From positions 1 through 32,562 of the forward strand of contig CAMCXO010000028.1 in assembly GCA_945883565.1 (NCBI GenBank): a stretch of 32,562 nt of DNA, written 5' to 3'. Positions within the stretch are counted from its first letter, which is position 1. Each line of letters starts with the position of its first letter. A program made the position numbers and the translations under genes. A model generated the notes under the pieces. It did no database searches. It saw only the letters and a program-made list of their open reading frames with translations, and was not told the origin of the DNA. The stretch comes from Chryseobacterium gleum. GTDB lineage: Bacteria > Bacteroidota > Bacteroidia > Flavobacteriales > Schleiferiaceae. Below, in pieces: positions 23,384-30,756 of the stretch.

Positions 23384-24724
23384 ATGTTTTTAAAGGGTTC
23401 TGAATTTAGCCACTTAGTCAAGCTGGCCTGGCCGGTTATGCTCAGTCAATTGGGCCACGTATCGGTAGGTGTGGCCGACAGCATTATGATAGGCCAAACC
23501 GGAACCATGCCTTTAGCGGCCTCGGCCTTTGCCAACAGCGTTTTTGTGCTGGTATTGGTTTTTGGCATAGGCGTTTCTTATGGCCTAACGCCACTCGTAG
23601 CCAAAAGCGATGGCGAACAAAACCATTCGGCCATCCAAAATTATTTCCGCCACGGTTTGGTGGTTAATACGGTATTCGGTCTGGCCCTTTTTGCTCTGCT
23701 GTTGGCCCTTTGGTTTGCCTTGCCTTTTATGAAACAAAACAGCGAAGTTTTGCGCCTGGCATCTCCTTATTTTCTCATTCTCTCGGCCGGCATTTTGCCT
23801 TTTATGGTTTTTATGACTTTTAAACAGTTTGCCGAAGGCATGAGCGATACCAAAACCGCTATGGCCATAACCCTTTCGGCCAACCTCCTCAACATCTTTT
23901 TAAATTATTTGCTCATATACGGCAAATTCGGATTACCTGCCATGGGGCTTATGGGCGCAGGTTATGCCACCCTGGCCTCGCGGGTGGCTATGGTGGTGGC
24001 CATGTACCTATACATTGTAAACAGAAAGCGATTTGCCCCATACCGAATACGAAATCCGTTTCAAAACCTCAATTTCAACACCATGAAACGCATACTGCAA
24101 ATCGGCATTCCCTCCGGCTTGCAATACATTTTTGAAGTAGGGGCATTTGCTCTGGCAGCGGTTATTATAGGAAGTCTGGGGCCCATTCCCTTGGCAGCAC
24201 ACCAAGTGGCCATAAGCCTGGCCAGCATAAGCTATATGGCAGCGTCGGGCATAGCCGCCGCCGTAACCGTTCGCGTTGGGCAAGAACTCGGACGTCGGAA
24301 CAGCAAAGGCGTTCAGCAGGTAGGCAAAGCCGGTTTTTTAATGGCCGGTATATGGATGCTCTTTTCCGGATTGGTGTTTGTGCTTGCCCGCAATTGGTTC
24401 CCCCAATTGTACACCTCCGATCCGGAAGTAATAGCCCTCAGCGCCCATTTGCTTGTAATTGCTGTATTCTTTCAAATAAGCGATGGCCTCCAAGTGGTAG
24501 GACTTGGCGCCCTACGAGGCATTTCGGATGTAAAAATGCCGACCATATTGGCCTTTACCGCCTATTGGGTAATAACCCTGCCCTTAGCCTGGTGGTGGGG
24601 CATAGAATTAAAGGGTGGGGTAGTAGGCATTTGGTGGTCGCTCGCTATAGGCCTTACCCTGGCCGCAGCGGCCTTTGTTTGGCGCTTTATGGCCAAAACA
24701 CAGCAACGCTTGCCAACGGCCTAG
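23384..24724 (+). CDS. MATE-family multidrug/cation efflux transporter
   Basis: The 446-residue protein has twelve hydrophobic segments in two related halves. The MATE pattern is seen in LAWPVMLSQLGHVSVGVADSIMIGQTGTMPLAASAFANSVF at the start and in IGIPSGLQYIFEVGAFALAAVIIGSLGPIPLAAHQVAISLASISYMAASGIAAAVTVRVGQELG at the start of the second half. Such proteins export cationic drugs or metabolites by Na+ or H+ antiport. The subfamily is NorM/DinF-like. It follows the 76-aa gene by 9 bp. The ~190-bp dispersed repeat begins 25 bp after its stop. Confidence 0.93.
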   Translation: MFLKGSEFSHLVKLAWPVMLSQLGHVSVGVADSIMIGQTGTMPLAASAFANSVFVLVLVFGIGVSYGLTPLVAKSDGEQNHSAIQNYFRHGLVVNTVFGLALFALLLALWFALPFMKQNSEVLRLASPYFLILSAGILPFMVFMTFKQFAEGMSDTKTAMAITLSANLLNIFLNYLLIYGKFGLPAMGLMGAGYATLASRVAMVVAMYLYIVNRKRFAPYRIRNPFQNLNFNTMKRILQIGIPSGLQYIFEVGAFALAAVIIGSLGPIPLAAHQVAISLASISYMAASGIAAAVTVRVGQELGRRNSKGVQQVGKAGFLMAGIWMLFSGLVFVLARNWFPQLYTSDPEVIALSAHLLVIAVFFQISDGLQVVGLGALRGISDVKMPTILAFTAYWVITLPLAWWWGIELKGGVVGIWWSLAIGLTLAAAAFVWRFMAKTQQRLPTA

Positions 24725-24749
24725 AACGCTAAAAATGAACATCATTTGG

Positions 24750-24938
24750 GCGCCCCCACAAGGGGCATATAAAACAGTCGAGTATCATTAATGTATTGGC
24801 CCCTTGTGGGCCGGGCTTTCCGCTCCAAGTCCTCGCCGCTATTGTCTGAACATGATTTTTAGGATTAAAGGATGGTAAGGATTAAGCTGGACGCTTTAGG
24901 TTGAGGCGGCTGTGGGCTTTCCGCTGCAATCCCTGGCG
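24750..24938 (-). repeat. Dispersed ~190-bp structured intergenic repeat, copy 2
   Basis: This is the inverted counterpart of 82-273. The motif blocks are GGGCTTTCCGCTCCAAGTCC (24813-24832) and GGGCTTTCCGCTGCAATCCC (24914-24933). Arms CCCCACAAGGGGC (24754-24766) and GCCCCTTGTGGG (24799-24810) form a perfect stem of 12 bp. It lies just downstream of the MATE stop, in the same orientation to its upstream gene as copy 1, so a 3'-end processing or termination role is possible. The rest of the gap to 25075 (24939-25075) holds no recognised feature. Confidence 0.82.
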
Positions 24939-25075
24939 CTTTGATTACCCATATAAAGGCCAAAATATTTCTGAGCAGCGTTAAAAATGGGTTAGCATAG
25001 ACCCGGATTAAACAGGTTTTGCGGAGACAGAAAAGTTTCAATTAATTGGGCGAGTTTAGTCTTCTGAAAATCGAC

Positions 25076-25591
25076 TTACTTCTTGCCCATTGAAATTATT
25101 TCTAAGCATTCAATTAATGCTTTCATGCCAAGTAAAACACTAAATTCCAAATTTTTTAGCATACTTTTTAAGGCAGGGTGATCCTTAAACCTAAACAATA
25201 CGGCCATCATCAAGGCTTTTGCTTTCAAATTTTGTAAATCATTGCCAAATAAAATGGCTTGTTGGTCTTCCGATATTCCTTCGGCACTTTGAAGCAAGGC
25301 AAAGTTTCGTTTCAGAACTTTCTCGAAAAGTTCTTCGGTTATTTTTATTGTTTGTACATTTTTACTGCTCTTAAAGTAATCCCAAATAAGAAAATGCAAC
25401 TTTACAATTTCTTCCAATTCCAAAGGCGTTACGTCCATTCGTAATCCTGAAATAATGGAAAGAATAAATGGCTGTCTTTTCTGAATATCGTCCATTACAG
25501 ATTCAACATAAGCCAAATCTAGATTGTCAATTTTCATAAGTAGTTTGCCTACTAATTCCACTTCATCAAAGTCTCGTTGTGATAGCTCCAT
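25076..25591 (-). CDS. Helical protein of unknown function
   Basis: The 171-residue soluble protein is predicted largely alpha-helical, acidic at the start (MELSQRDFDEVELVGKLLMKID) and Leu/Lys-rich, with a motif MDVTPLELEEIVKLHFLIWDYFKSS at about residues 52-76. There is no signal peptide. No family is recognised. It stands alone at the beginning of the AT-rich accessory region, with its own predicted promoter (25632-25639) and 3' end facing the dispersed repeat. Confidence 0.6.
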   Translation of the reverse strand: MELSQRDFDEVELVGKLLMKIDNLDLAYVESVMDDIQKRQPFILSIISGLRMDVTPLELEEIVKLHFLIWDYFKSSKNVQTIKITEELFEKVLKRNFALLQSAEGISEDQQAILFGNDLQNLKAKALMMAVLFRFKDHPALKSMLKNLEFSVLLGMKALIECLEIISMGKK

Positions 25592-25631
25592 ATAATATTG
25601 TATTGAATAACATTACGCTTGAAGAGAATCA

Positions 25632-25639
25632 CAAAGCTA
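25632..25639 (-). promoter_or_regulatory. Candidate -7 element of the 171-aa gene
   Basis: TAGCTTTG on the minus strand matches TAnnTTTG; TTTG is found 17 bp upstream (25657-25660), slightly closer than the usual 19-20. The gene start is about 40 bp downstream. Confidence 0.45.
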
Positions 25640-25729
25640 TAAGCTTACACGTCAACCAAACTTTCCTAAAACGCTGTTTTAAGCAGGGGGCTTTCTGTTT
25701 CTGTAGTTGGTTTTATTGGCATATGCGTG

Positions 25730-26245
25730 CTATTTGGTGGTCTTGCCGCCCATAGCCGTAAACACACTATCAATGGGTTCCCAAAGTTCTATCTTATTGC
25801 CTTCTGCGTCCATAATGTGCACAAACTTTCCATAGTCATAGGTTTCTATGCTGTCAAGAATGGTTACGCCATTGTTTTGGAGTTTGTTCACCAGTCCTTC
25901 AATGTTTTGAACCCGATAGTTTATCATAAATTCTTTTTTGGAAGGCGAGAAATATTCGCTTCCCTGCTTAAACGGGCTCCATTGCAGGTAGTTTATCTCG
26001 TCTGGCCTGTTTGCATTTCTAAATTCAAAACTTGAACCCCATTGGTTCACTTCAAGTCCCAAATTTTCTGCATACCATTCTTTTGTCTTTTCGGGCTGGT
26101 CCGAGAAGAAGAAAATCCCCCCAATTCCTGTGACTTTTGGGGTGGTGTCTGGTTGCGAAAGTGGTTCGTTGGCATGCTTTTGTTGTTCTTCCATGTTTCC
26201 TGATTGGTTGGTTGTAAAGTTGCAACTTGTAAGTGTTGAAACCAT
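25730..26245 (-). CDS. VOC (glyoxalase/bleomycin-resistance) family protein
   Basis: The VOC domain occupies about residues 35-160: VTGIGGIFFFSDQPEKTKEWYAENLGLEVNQWG, then FMINYRVQNIEGLVNKLQNNGVTILDSIETYDYGKFVHIMDAEGNKIELWEP. The closing Glu of IELWEP is at a usual metal-binding position. Members include glyoxalases, dioxygenases and antibiotic-binding proteins; the substrate is unknown. The first ATG gives MVSTLTSCNFTT, which could be the end of a lipoprotein signal whose upstream part is frameshifted or missing; the ATG at 26194 (MEEQQKHAN) is an alternative start. It is isolated, with no partner gene. Confidence 0.75.
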   Translation of the reverse strand: MVSTLTSCNFTTNQSGNMEEQQKHANEPLSQPDTTPKVTGIGGIFFFSDQPEKTKEWYAENLGLEVNQWGSSFEFRNANRPDEINYLQWSPFKQGSEYFSPSKKEFMINYRVQNIEGLVNKLQNNGVTILDSIETYDYGKFVHIMDAEGNKIELWEPIDSVFTAMGGKTTK

Positions 26246-26364
26246 TTTTCAGATTGTTCACCAAATGGTCAATACTGTCTGTGAAATTAAAAAGTGTACT
26301 TGAACTGATTCTTGCCATAGCTAATTCCCATATTTTATGCTCGGCTCTGCTGCCATAATCAATT

Positions 26365-26827
26365 GTCTGAACTATGATTTATTTGATTTTTGTGATTCTG
26401 GTGATTTAAATTTCTTGTTGGTGAGCCGCTTGAAATTCAAGCTAATTTCACCAAAATTGATAAGCAAACCAATTTCTAAATTATATGCCTCCAAATAATT
26501 TATAGCTTGAGCAAAGTGAACATCTTCTAACTTGGTAATTGCTTTTAGTTCAACAGAAATTACACCTTCAACCAAAAAATCTACTCTTCTTGTGCCTATT
26601 TGTTCTTCGCGATAGAAAATGGGCATTTCAAACTCTCTATTGAACGAAATGTCGGCCAAGCCCATTTCGATAGCCAAGGCTCTCTGATAAATAACTTCTT
26701 GAAAACCATTACCCAATGCTTTGTGCACGGTTATTGCACAGCCAATAATTTTGGAGGTTAGTTCGGAATATTTATACTGCTCATTAATCATAGTAAATCA
26801 TTTAATCACAAAAATCACCGTTCAGAC
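26365..26827 (-). mobile_element. GxxExxY element with terminal inverted repeats
   Basis: GTCTGAAC at 26365-26372 and its complement GTTCAGAC at 26820-26827 frame the GxxExxY gene. A second inverted pair, TGATTTTTGTGATT (26384-26397 and complement 26804-26817), lies just inside. The ends could pair and leave the coding region as the loop, as in IVS-like elements. No target duplication was seen. Mobility is inference. Confidence 0.45.
26372..26791 (-). CDS. GxxExxY protein
   Basis: The 139-residue protein carries the family-defining motif in ALGNGFQEVIYQRALAIEMG (about residues 25-44). It also has a PD-(D/E)XK-like core, RRVDFLVEGVISVELKAITKLEDVHFAQAINYLEAYNLEIGLLINFG (about 68-114). GxxExxY proteins are small, occur in several copies in many Bacteroidota genomes, and are thought to be nuclease-like; the activity is not established. 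The stop codon overlaps the left terminal repeat. It is close to the first 51-bp repeat array. Confidence 0.88.
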   Translation of the reverse strand: MINEQYKYSELTSKIIGCAITVHKALGNGFQEVIYQRALAIEMGLADISFNREFEMPIFYREEQIGTRRVDFLVEGVISVELKAITKLEDVHFAQAINYLEAYNLEIGLLINFGEISLNFKRLTNKKFKSPESQKSNKS

Positions 26828-26894
26828 ACCTTACCTGCCCATTCATCAACATTGGCAACAACCAGTCTCGCAGTTCCACGTTTGAATAATATTG

Positions 26895-26997
26895 TATGTT
26901 AATGGCATATTTTTTTGATTTCTATTGAGCATCTCTATTGAGCACTTATCGCTTTTCTTACAGATTTTGCTCAATAGAACACCGATTTTGTTCTGCA
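26895..26997 (+). repeat. Leader of repeat array 1
   Basis: About 100 bp are nearly identical to 32050-32140. It contains TCTATTGAGCA (twice, 26921 and 26934) able to pair with TGCTCAATAGA (26968-26978), then AGAACA...TGTTCT (26976-26994), and then the first hairpin repeat. Copy 1 has a 13-bp duplication of the left arm. No protein-coding support beyond the shared DNA identity was found. Confidence 0.7.
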
Positions 26998-27753
26998 ATC
27001 CCGAAGGGATGAAAAGATTATAGCTCAATGCAAACCAAAACTCAAATAAACCCCGAAGGGGTGTTAGGATTATAGAAATACGTTAACGAAAGGTATCCCA
27101 ACCCCGAAGGGGTGTTAGGATTATAGAAATGCGGAAGGGTATCCCAACCCCGAGAAGGGGTGTTAGGATTATAGAAATGCGTAAACGAAGGGTATCCCAA
27201 CCCCGAGAAGGGGTGTTAGGATTATAGAAATGCGTTAACGAAGGGTATCCCAACCCCGAAGGGGTGTTAGGATTATAGAAATGCGTTAACGAAGGGTATC
27301 CCAACCCCGAAGGGGTGGCAAGATTATAGAAATACGTTAACGAAGGGTATCCCAACCCCGAAGGGGTGGCAAGATTATAGCATCCGGTATAGAAATGGCA
27401 TTTTAACCCCGAAGGGGTGGCAAGATTATAGCATCCGGTATAGAAATGGCATTTCAACCCCGAAGGGGTGTCAGGATTATAGAAATACGTTAACGAGGGG
27501 TATCCCAACCCCGAAGGGGTGGCAAGATTATAGAAATACGTTAACGAAGGGTATCCCAACCCCGAAGGGGTGTTAGGATTATAGAAATACGTTAACGAAG
27601 GGTATCCCAACCCCAAAGGGGTGTTAGGATTATAGAAATACATTAACGAGGGGTATCCCAACCCCGAAGGGGTGGCATTTATTTCACCCCTTCAGGGTTT
27701 TATTGTAAGTGGTATGTTCATTGTTATAATCATTTCACCCCTTCGGGGTTGGG
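26998..27753 (+). repeat. 51-bp hairpin repeat array 1 (14 plus 2 inverted units)
   Basis: Each unit has a short hairpin ACCCCGAAGGGGT followed within 4-6 bp by GATTATAG and a ~25-bp filler. Cores begin at 26999, 27051, 27102, 27148, 27201, 27254, 27305, 27356, 27407, 27458, 27509, 27560, 27611 and 27662, so spacing is 51 bp apart from small indels near 27125-27215. Three filler types occur: one with CGTTAACG, one with CATCCGG, and a leader type. Two further units, 51 bp apart, lie inverted at 27685 and 27736. The last forward and first inverted units form a 15-bp-arm inverted repeat (27660-27699). The filler is repeated, so this is not CRISPR. Confidence 0.9.
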
Positions 27754-27890
27754 CTGTGGGTGGTTAATCTTGTTTTCTATTGATATACAATTAATTAGAT
27801 TCATTTTTTAGAAAAATGTCCAATCAAAAAATATCTATTAAGTTTACATCATTCGCGTTGTGCAACAGGTACCGCTGTTATAGCCAATGG
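27754..27890. other. Spacer between array 1 and the Abi gene
   Basis: AT-rich sequence without an open frame or recognisable RNA lies between the last inverted repeat unit and the 3' end of the Abi-family gene. Confidence 0.4.
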
Positions 27891-28814
27891 TTATTTCCAT
27901 AGTCCTTGGTTTTTCCAATTATTCAAAAACCCCATTTTATAGATTGGAATGTTAGGATTATTAGAAAATAGATCTAAAATTTTACTTTTAATTTGATGAT
28001 TAGGGGTTACTTGATTGCACAAGTAAACCATTGCACTAATGATTAAAAATGGTTTCTTAGTTTGAACAGGGGTTAAAGGTTTATCGAGCCAAACAGAAAG
28101 TGGGTTATTCAAATTTAATGTAGGCACTTTGACCATATTTCTGCTCCAAAGTCTGGAATGATGAGCTATGATATTTCTAACATAAGTAATTGCTTCTAAC
28201 CAACTTGATAATTCGCTATGGAGGTTCAATCCCATTTCTTTAGCTATAGTTGCCTTTTCGGGTAGCTGGTGTTTTAAATTCTTATATAGTTTCGACAAAG
28301 TTCCCATAGAAGCAACTTCCATTATTTTCCAAGCATCTGCATCTTGGTTGGGATATCTTCGTCTTTGTTCTTTGATGAAAATTTCCTGACTTCTGAAAAA
28401 TTCCTTTTTGAGTTCAAGAATGGTGTTTTGATAAATAGTTATGTTTGCGTCTGATGGTAGTGGAGTCGTTTCAAATAGATTTGGGTTCAAATACCATAAA
28501 CCACCATACGACATTGAAAGATGGTAGATCATTTTTGTACGCAGGGCAATTTCAATACGTTCTATGGCATCAAACAGAATCAAACGCAAGTGCCTGTCAA
28601 AAGTATAGCGGTCTACAATGTCTTCAAAGTAGGTGTTGGGTTTTAAAGTATGCAGCGTATAGTCTGCTTGCATATCCCACCAATAACCTTTGAGTCGGTA
28701 GTAACTAATGTTTTCTAAAAAATGGTGTGTAGATGGCTCATCTTTGAAGAGCATTCCTCGCTGTTTGAGCAAGGCAACTTGGTCTGCAATGGAGTGCGGA
28801 ACTTTATTTGCCAT
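27891..28814 (-). CDS. Abi_2-family HEPN protein (abortive infection type)
   Basis: The 307-residue protein matches the Abi_2/AbiD/AbiF-like family. It has FLENISYYRLKGYWWDMQ (about residues 29-46), FEDIVDRYTFDRHLRLILFDAIERIEIALRTKMIYHLSMSYG (about 63-104), and a C-terminal HEPN motif VRNIIAHHSRLWSRNM (about 213-228), where Arg-x4-His is the RNase signature. Family members stop phage spread by RNA cleavage or block phage growth in lactococci. It is a single gene with its own upstream region, placed between array 1 and the restriction remnants, fitting a defence-rich locus. Anti-phage activity is inferred from the family. Confidence 0.85.
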   Translation of the reverse strand: MANKVPHSIADQVALLKQRGMLFKDEPSTHHFLENISYYRLKGYWWDMQADYTLHTLKPNTYFEDIVDRYTFDRHLRLILFDAIERIEIALRTKMIYHLSMSYGGLWYLNPNLFETTPLPSDANITIYQNTILELKKEFFRSQEIFIKEQRRRYPNQDADAWKIMEVASMGTLSKLYKNLKHQLPEKATIAKEMGLNLHSELSSWLEAITYVRNIIAHHSRLWSRNMVKVPTLNLNNPLSVWLDKPLTPVQTKKPFLIISAMVYLCNQVTPNHQIKSKILDLFSNNPNIPIYKMGFLNNWKNQGLWK

Positions 28815-28832
28815 AGCTATAAAAAAAGAATG

Positions 28833-28867
28833 ACCCGCTAGCAGATCTTACGGTATGCTGAACGGGT
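28833..28867. promoter_or_regulatory. Inverted repeat upstream of the Abi gene
   Basis: ACCCG ... AGCA ... TGCT ... CGGGT forms a two-part stem 19 bp upstream of the Abi start codon. It could be an operator or a structured leader; no matching partner site was found. Confidence 0.35.
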
Positions 28868-29066
28868 ACTGTTAATGCGAAGGTATAACTATTTTTGATT
28901 TCTGTAAATCTTTTCAAAATTATTTTTCTATTTGTTTTCATATCAATTACTTAACTAGCAAAACAACTTAACTATGTCCTTTTTAATCGTATGGGTTTTT
29001 TCGCTAGTTTTTTCATAAGCTTATCGTTCGTAGCTTCAGAAATAGTTAAATCTTTGATTTCTATTT

Positions 29067-29294
29067 TTACGATGTTGTGGTCCTACCATTGGTCATAACG
29101 GTAGCCCGTCTAAATCCCCTTTTGTAAATCAATACATAGTCGGCAATATCACGTTTGACTCGCCAACCACCTGTTTGAATTTTACCTGCCGCTATTTTGT
29201 ATTCACGAAGGACTTTAGAGCCTTCCACAACGTCCCAACCAGAAGCCTTTAGCTTTGGGTCTGTGCGTTCTGCTCTTGTTTCTGCTTCGTTCAT
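29067..29294 (-). pseudogene. hsdR: Type I restriction enzyme R subunit, N-terminal stub
   Basis: The first ~55 residues (MNEAETRAERTDPKLKASGWDVVEGSKVLREYKIAAGKIQTG ... DIADYVLIYK) match the start of type I R subunits and related N-terminal domains. The frame then runs into unrelated text (RGFRRATVMTNGRTTTS) and stops, losing the nuclease, helicase and C-terminal domains. At the end is an imperfect inverted repeat (29083-29104, CTACC ... GGTAG). No restriction function can remain from this fragment. Confidence 0.75.
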
Positions 29295-29350
29295 TTTTTT
29301 ACTCTCTATTTAGTTTCGCCGGACCTGTGCGACACGGGCGACAGCGTCCC

Positions 29351-29450
29351 ACGAAGTCGCAGGAGCCCCACGAAGTCGCAGGAGTCGCACGAAGTCGCAG
29401 GAGTCCCACGAAGTCGCAGGAGTCCCACGAAGCCGCAGGAGTCCCACGAA
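29351..29450. repeat. 19-bp tandem repeat after the four-helix-bundle gene
   Basis: Five units of ACGAAGTCGCAGGAGTCCC, with small changes, begin at 29351, 29370, 29389, 29408 and 29427, and a partial sixth at 29446. The array lies directly beyond the stop codon of the four-helix-bundle gene and before the hsdR stub. A period of 19 is not divisible by three, so coding is unlikely. Confidence 0.88.
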
Positions 29451-29452
29451 AA

Positions 29453-30031
29453 TTATTTCATTTTATTTCTCTCGTCTATTCTCGCCTTGGTCATTCTTTC
29501 TCTCAAACCACCTTCTTTGATAAAAGCGGTTTCCAATTGTTTTATCTGCTGTTTCAGCAGATAAGTGCAAATTTTAATTAATGTAATTATCGTATTGGCA
29601 CAAATCTCAGGGCTTTCGTGCTCAATGGCTTTTTGGAATGTTTCGTAAGTGGGCTTGGCCACACTTTTGTTGAGTTCTCGCAGGCGAGCCACTAGGCGAT
29701 GTTCTTTATCCCAAATTGGTAGCTTTTGAGTTCTCAAAAAATCTTCAAAGTCTATTTGCAGTTCTTCTAAACTGGCGCGGGCAACATTAGTAAGTTTGAT
29801 TTCTGTTTCTTTGGATGTGGCAGAAGCCATGCTCCCCTCTGCAATATTCTGCTTACCACTACGAGCAGCCTGCACCATTTGCCCCGCTGTGCGGTCGTAC
29901 TTGTTAAAAAAGCGATTGGTAAAATACACGGTGCCATCATAGATGATTTCCGCTTTCTGATAACTAAACAAATTGCGGTAACCACCGTGTGTGGGGATGA
30001 AGCCTTCGGTATTTTTGTCCTGTTCGCTCAT
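29453..30031 (-). CDS. Four-helix-bundle suffix-domain protein
   Basis: The 192-residue protein has GFIPTHGGYRNLFSYQKAEIIYDGTVYFTNRFFNKYDRTAGQMVQAARSGKQNIAEGS (about residues 10-67), the pattern shared by the four-helix-bundle family related to proteins encoded in 23S rRNA intervening sequences. It continues with the helical segment EIKLTNVARASLEELQIDFEDFLR. Such suffix-domain proteins are known as accessory genes in restriction and mobile loci; their role is unclear. It starts at the stop of the DUF5131 gene (1-bp overlap at 30031) and appears intact. Confidence 0.78.
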   Translation of the reverse strand: MSEQDKNTEGFIPTHGGYRNLFSYQKAEIIYDGTVYFTNRFFNKYDRTAGQMVQAARSGKQNIAEGSMASATSKETEIKLTNVARASLEELQIDFEDFLRTQKLPIWDKEHRLVARLRELNKSVAKPTYETFQKAIEHESPEICANTIITLIKICTYLLKQQIKQLETAFIKEGGLRERMTKARIDERNKMK

Positions 30032-30753
30032 TAAATTTCAATCACTTCTGGCATCTCTAAATACTTTTCTCCATCAAGTAGATTGCCAGTCTTCTTTTTA
30101 TTTGTTCCACCCCACTGTTTAAAGAAGAAAGGAATATCTGATTCTTCACACTGCTGTTTAATTTCTAAAACCCATTCCTTTTTCATTGGGCGTGGCGTTC
30201 TGCCGCTTTCGCCACCAACAATCACCCAATCAATTCCATTTAAGTTTAAGTCAGGTAAAGAACTGATTAAGGGCTCGCAACTTAAAAACTTTATTCTTGC
30301 ATTGGTCTGTCGCAATAAATCAACTCGTTTCATCACTTTTTCGCTTTCTACAGAAACACCCATCCAAATGTTGTGGGTCCAATCCAATAAACCTTCTTTG
30401 TCGTAATACAAAAGCACATCAGCCCGTTTTGTCAAAATTTGAAAAACGTGTTGAGGATTTTCTTTCATTACCCTGAAAACCTTTTGAATAAACTCTACAG
30501 GAACGTCTTTGTGAAACAAGTCGCTCATTGAATTTACAAAAACCATTTTCGATTTTTTCCAAGTGTAAGGCGTTTGTAATTCATCTTCGTGAATAGCCAA
30601 CTCAAAGCCATTGGCATATTTTTCTACACCCATTGCTTTCAATCGCCTTGCCATCACTTCGGCATAGCAAAATTTGCAACCTGCCGAAATTTTATCGCAA
30701 CCTGTTGTGGGGTTCCAAGTCATTTCAGTCCATTCTATGCTTGATTGTGCCAT
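30031..30753 (-). CDS. DUF5131 (phage Gp37/Gp68-like) three-Cys protein
   Basis: The N-terminus, IEWTEMTWNPTTGCDKISAGCKFCYAEVMARRL (about residues 6-38), carries the three-Cys motif CX6CX2C; later WIVGGESG-like text (DWVIVGGESGRTPRPMKKEWV) and PFFFKQWGG complete the family pattern. The Cys motif resembles a radical-SAM cluster. Members occur in phages and next to TcmP partners, as here, where the tcmP gene is immediately upstream (3-bp gap). The reaction is unknown. The 240-residue frame is complete. Confidence 0.85.
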   Translation of the reverse strand: MAQSSIEWTEMTWNPTTGCDKISAGCKFCYAEVMARRLKAMGVEKYANGFELAIHEDELQTPYTWKKSKMVFVNSMSDLFHKDVPVEFIQKVFRVMKENPQHVFQILTKRADVLLYYDKEGLLDWTHNIWMGVSVESEKVMKRVDLLRQTNARIKFLSCEPLISSLPDLNLNGIDWVIVGGESGRTPRPMKKEWVLEIKQQCEESDIPFFFKQWGGTNKKKTGNLLDGEKYLEMPEVIEI

Positions 30754-30756
30754 AGG

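Noticed and set aside
26846-27028. Small protein shared with 32034-32240 (31 identical residues)
   Set aside because: The identity only reflects the duplicated leader DNA, which is identical at nucleotide level; frames differ at both ends.
27083-27661. 192-codon open frame on the minus strand with 17-residue repeats
   Set aside because: It is a by-product of the 51-bp (17-codon) period. Indels of 2 and several bases shift its frame near the end without correction, so there is no selection for coding.
26998-27753. CRISPR array
   Set aside because: Repeat and filler both recur, in only three filler types, and no cas genes are present.
29255-29581. 108-codon open frame on the plus strand through the 19-bp repeats
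   Set aside because: Overlaps the four-helix-bundle gene and hsdR stub on the other strand; the repeat period is not a multiple of three.
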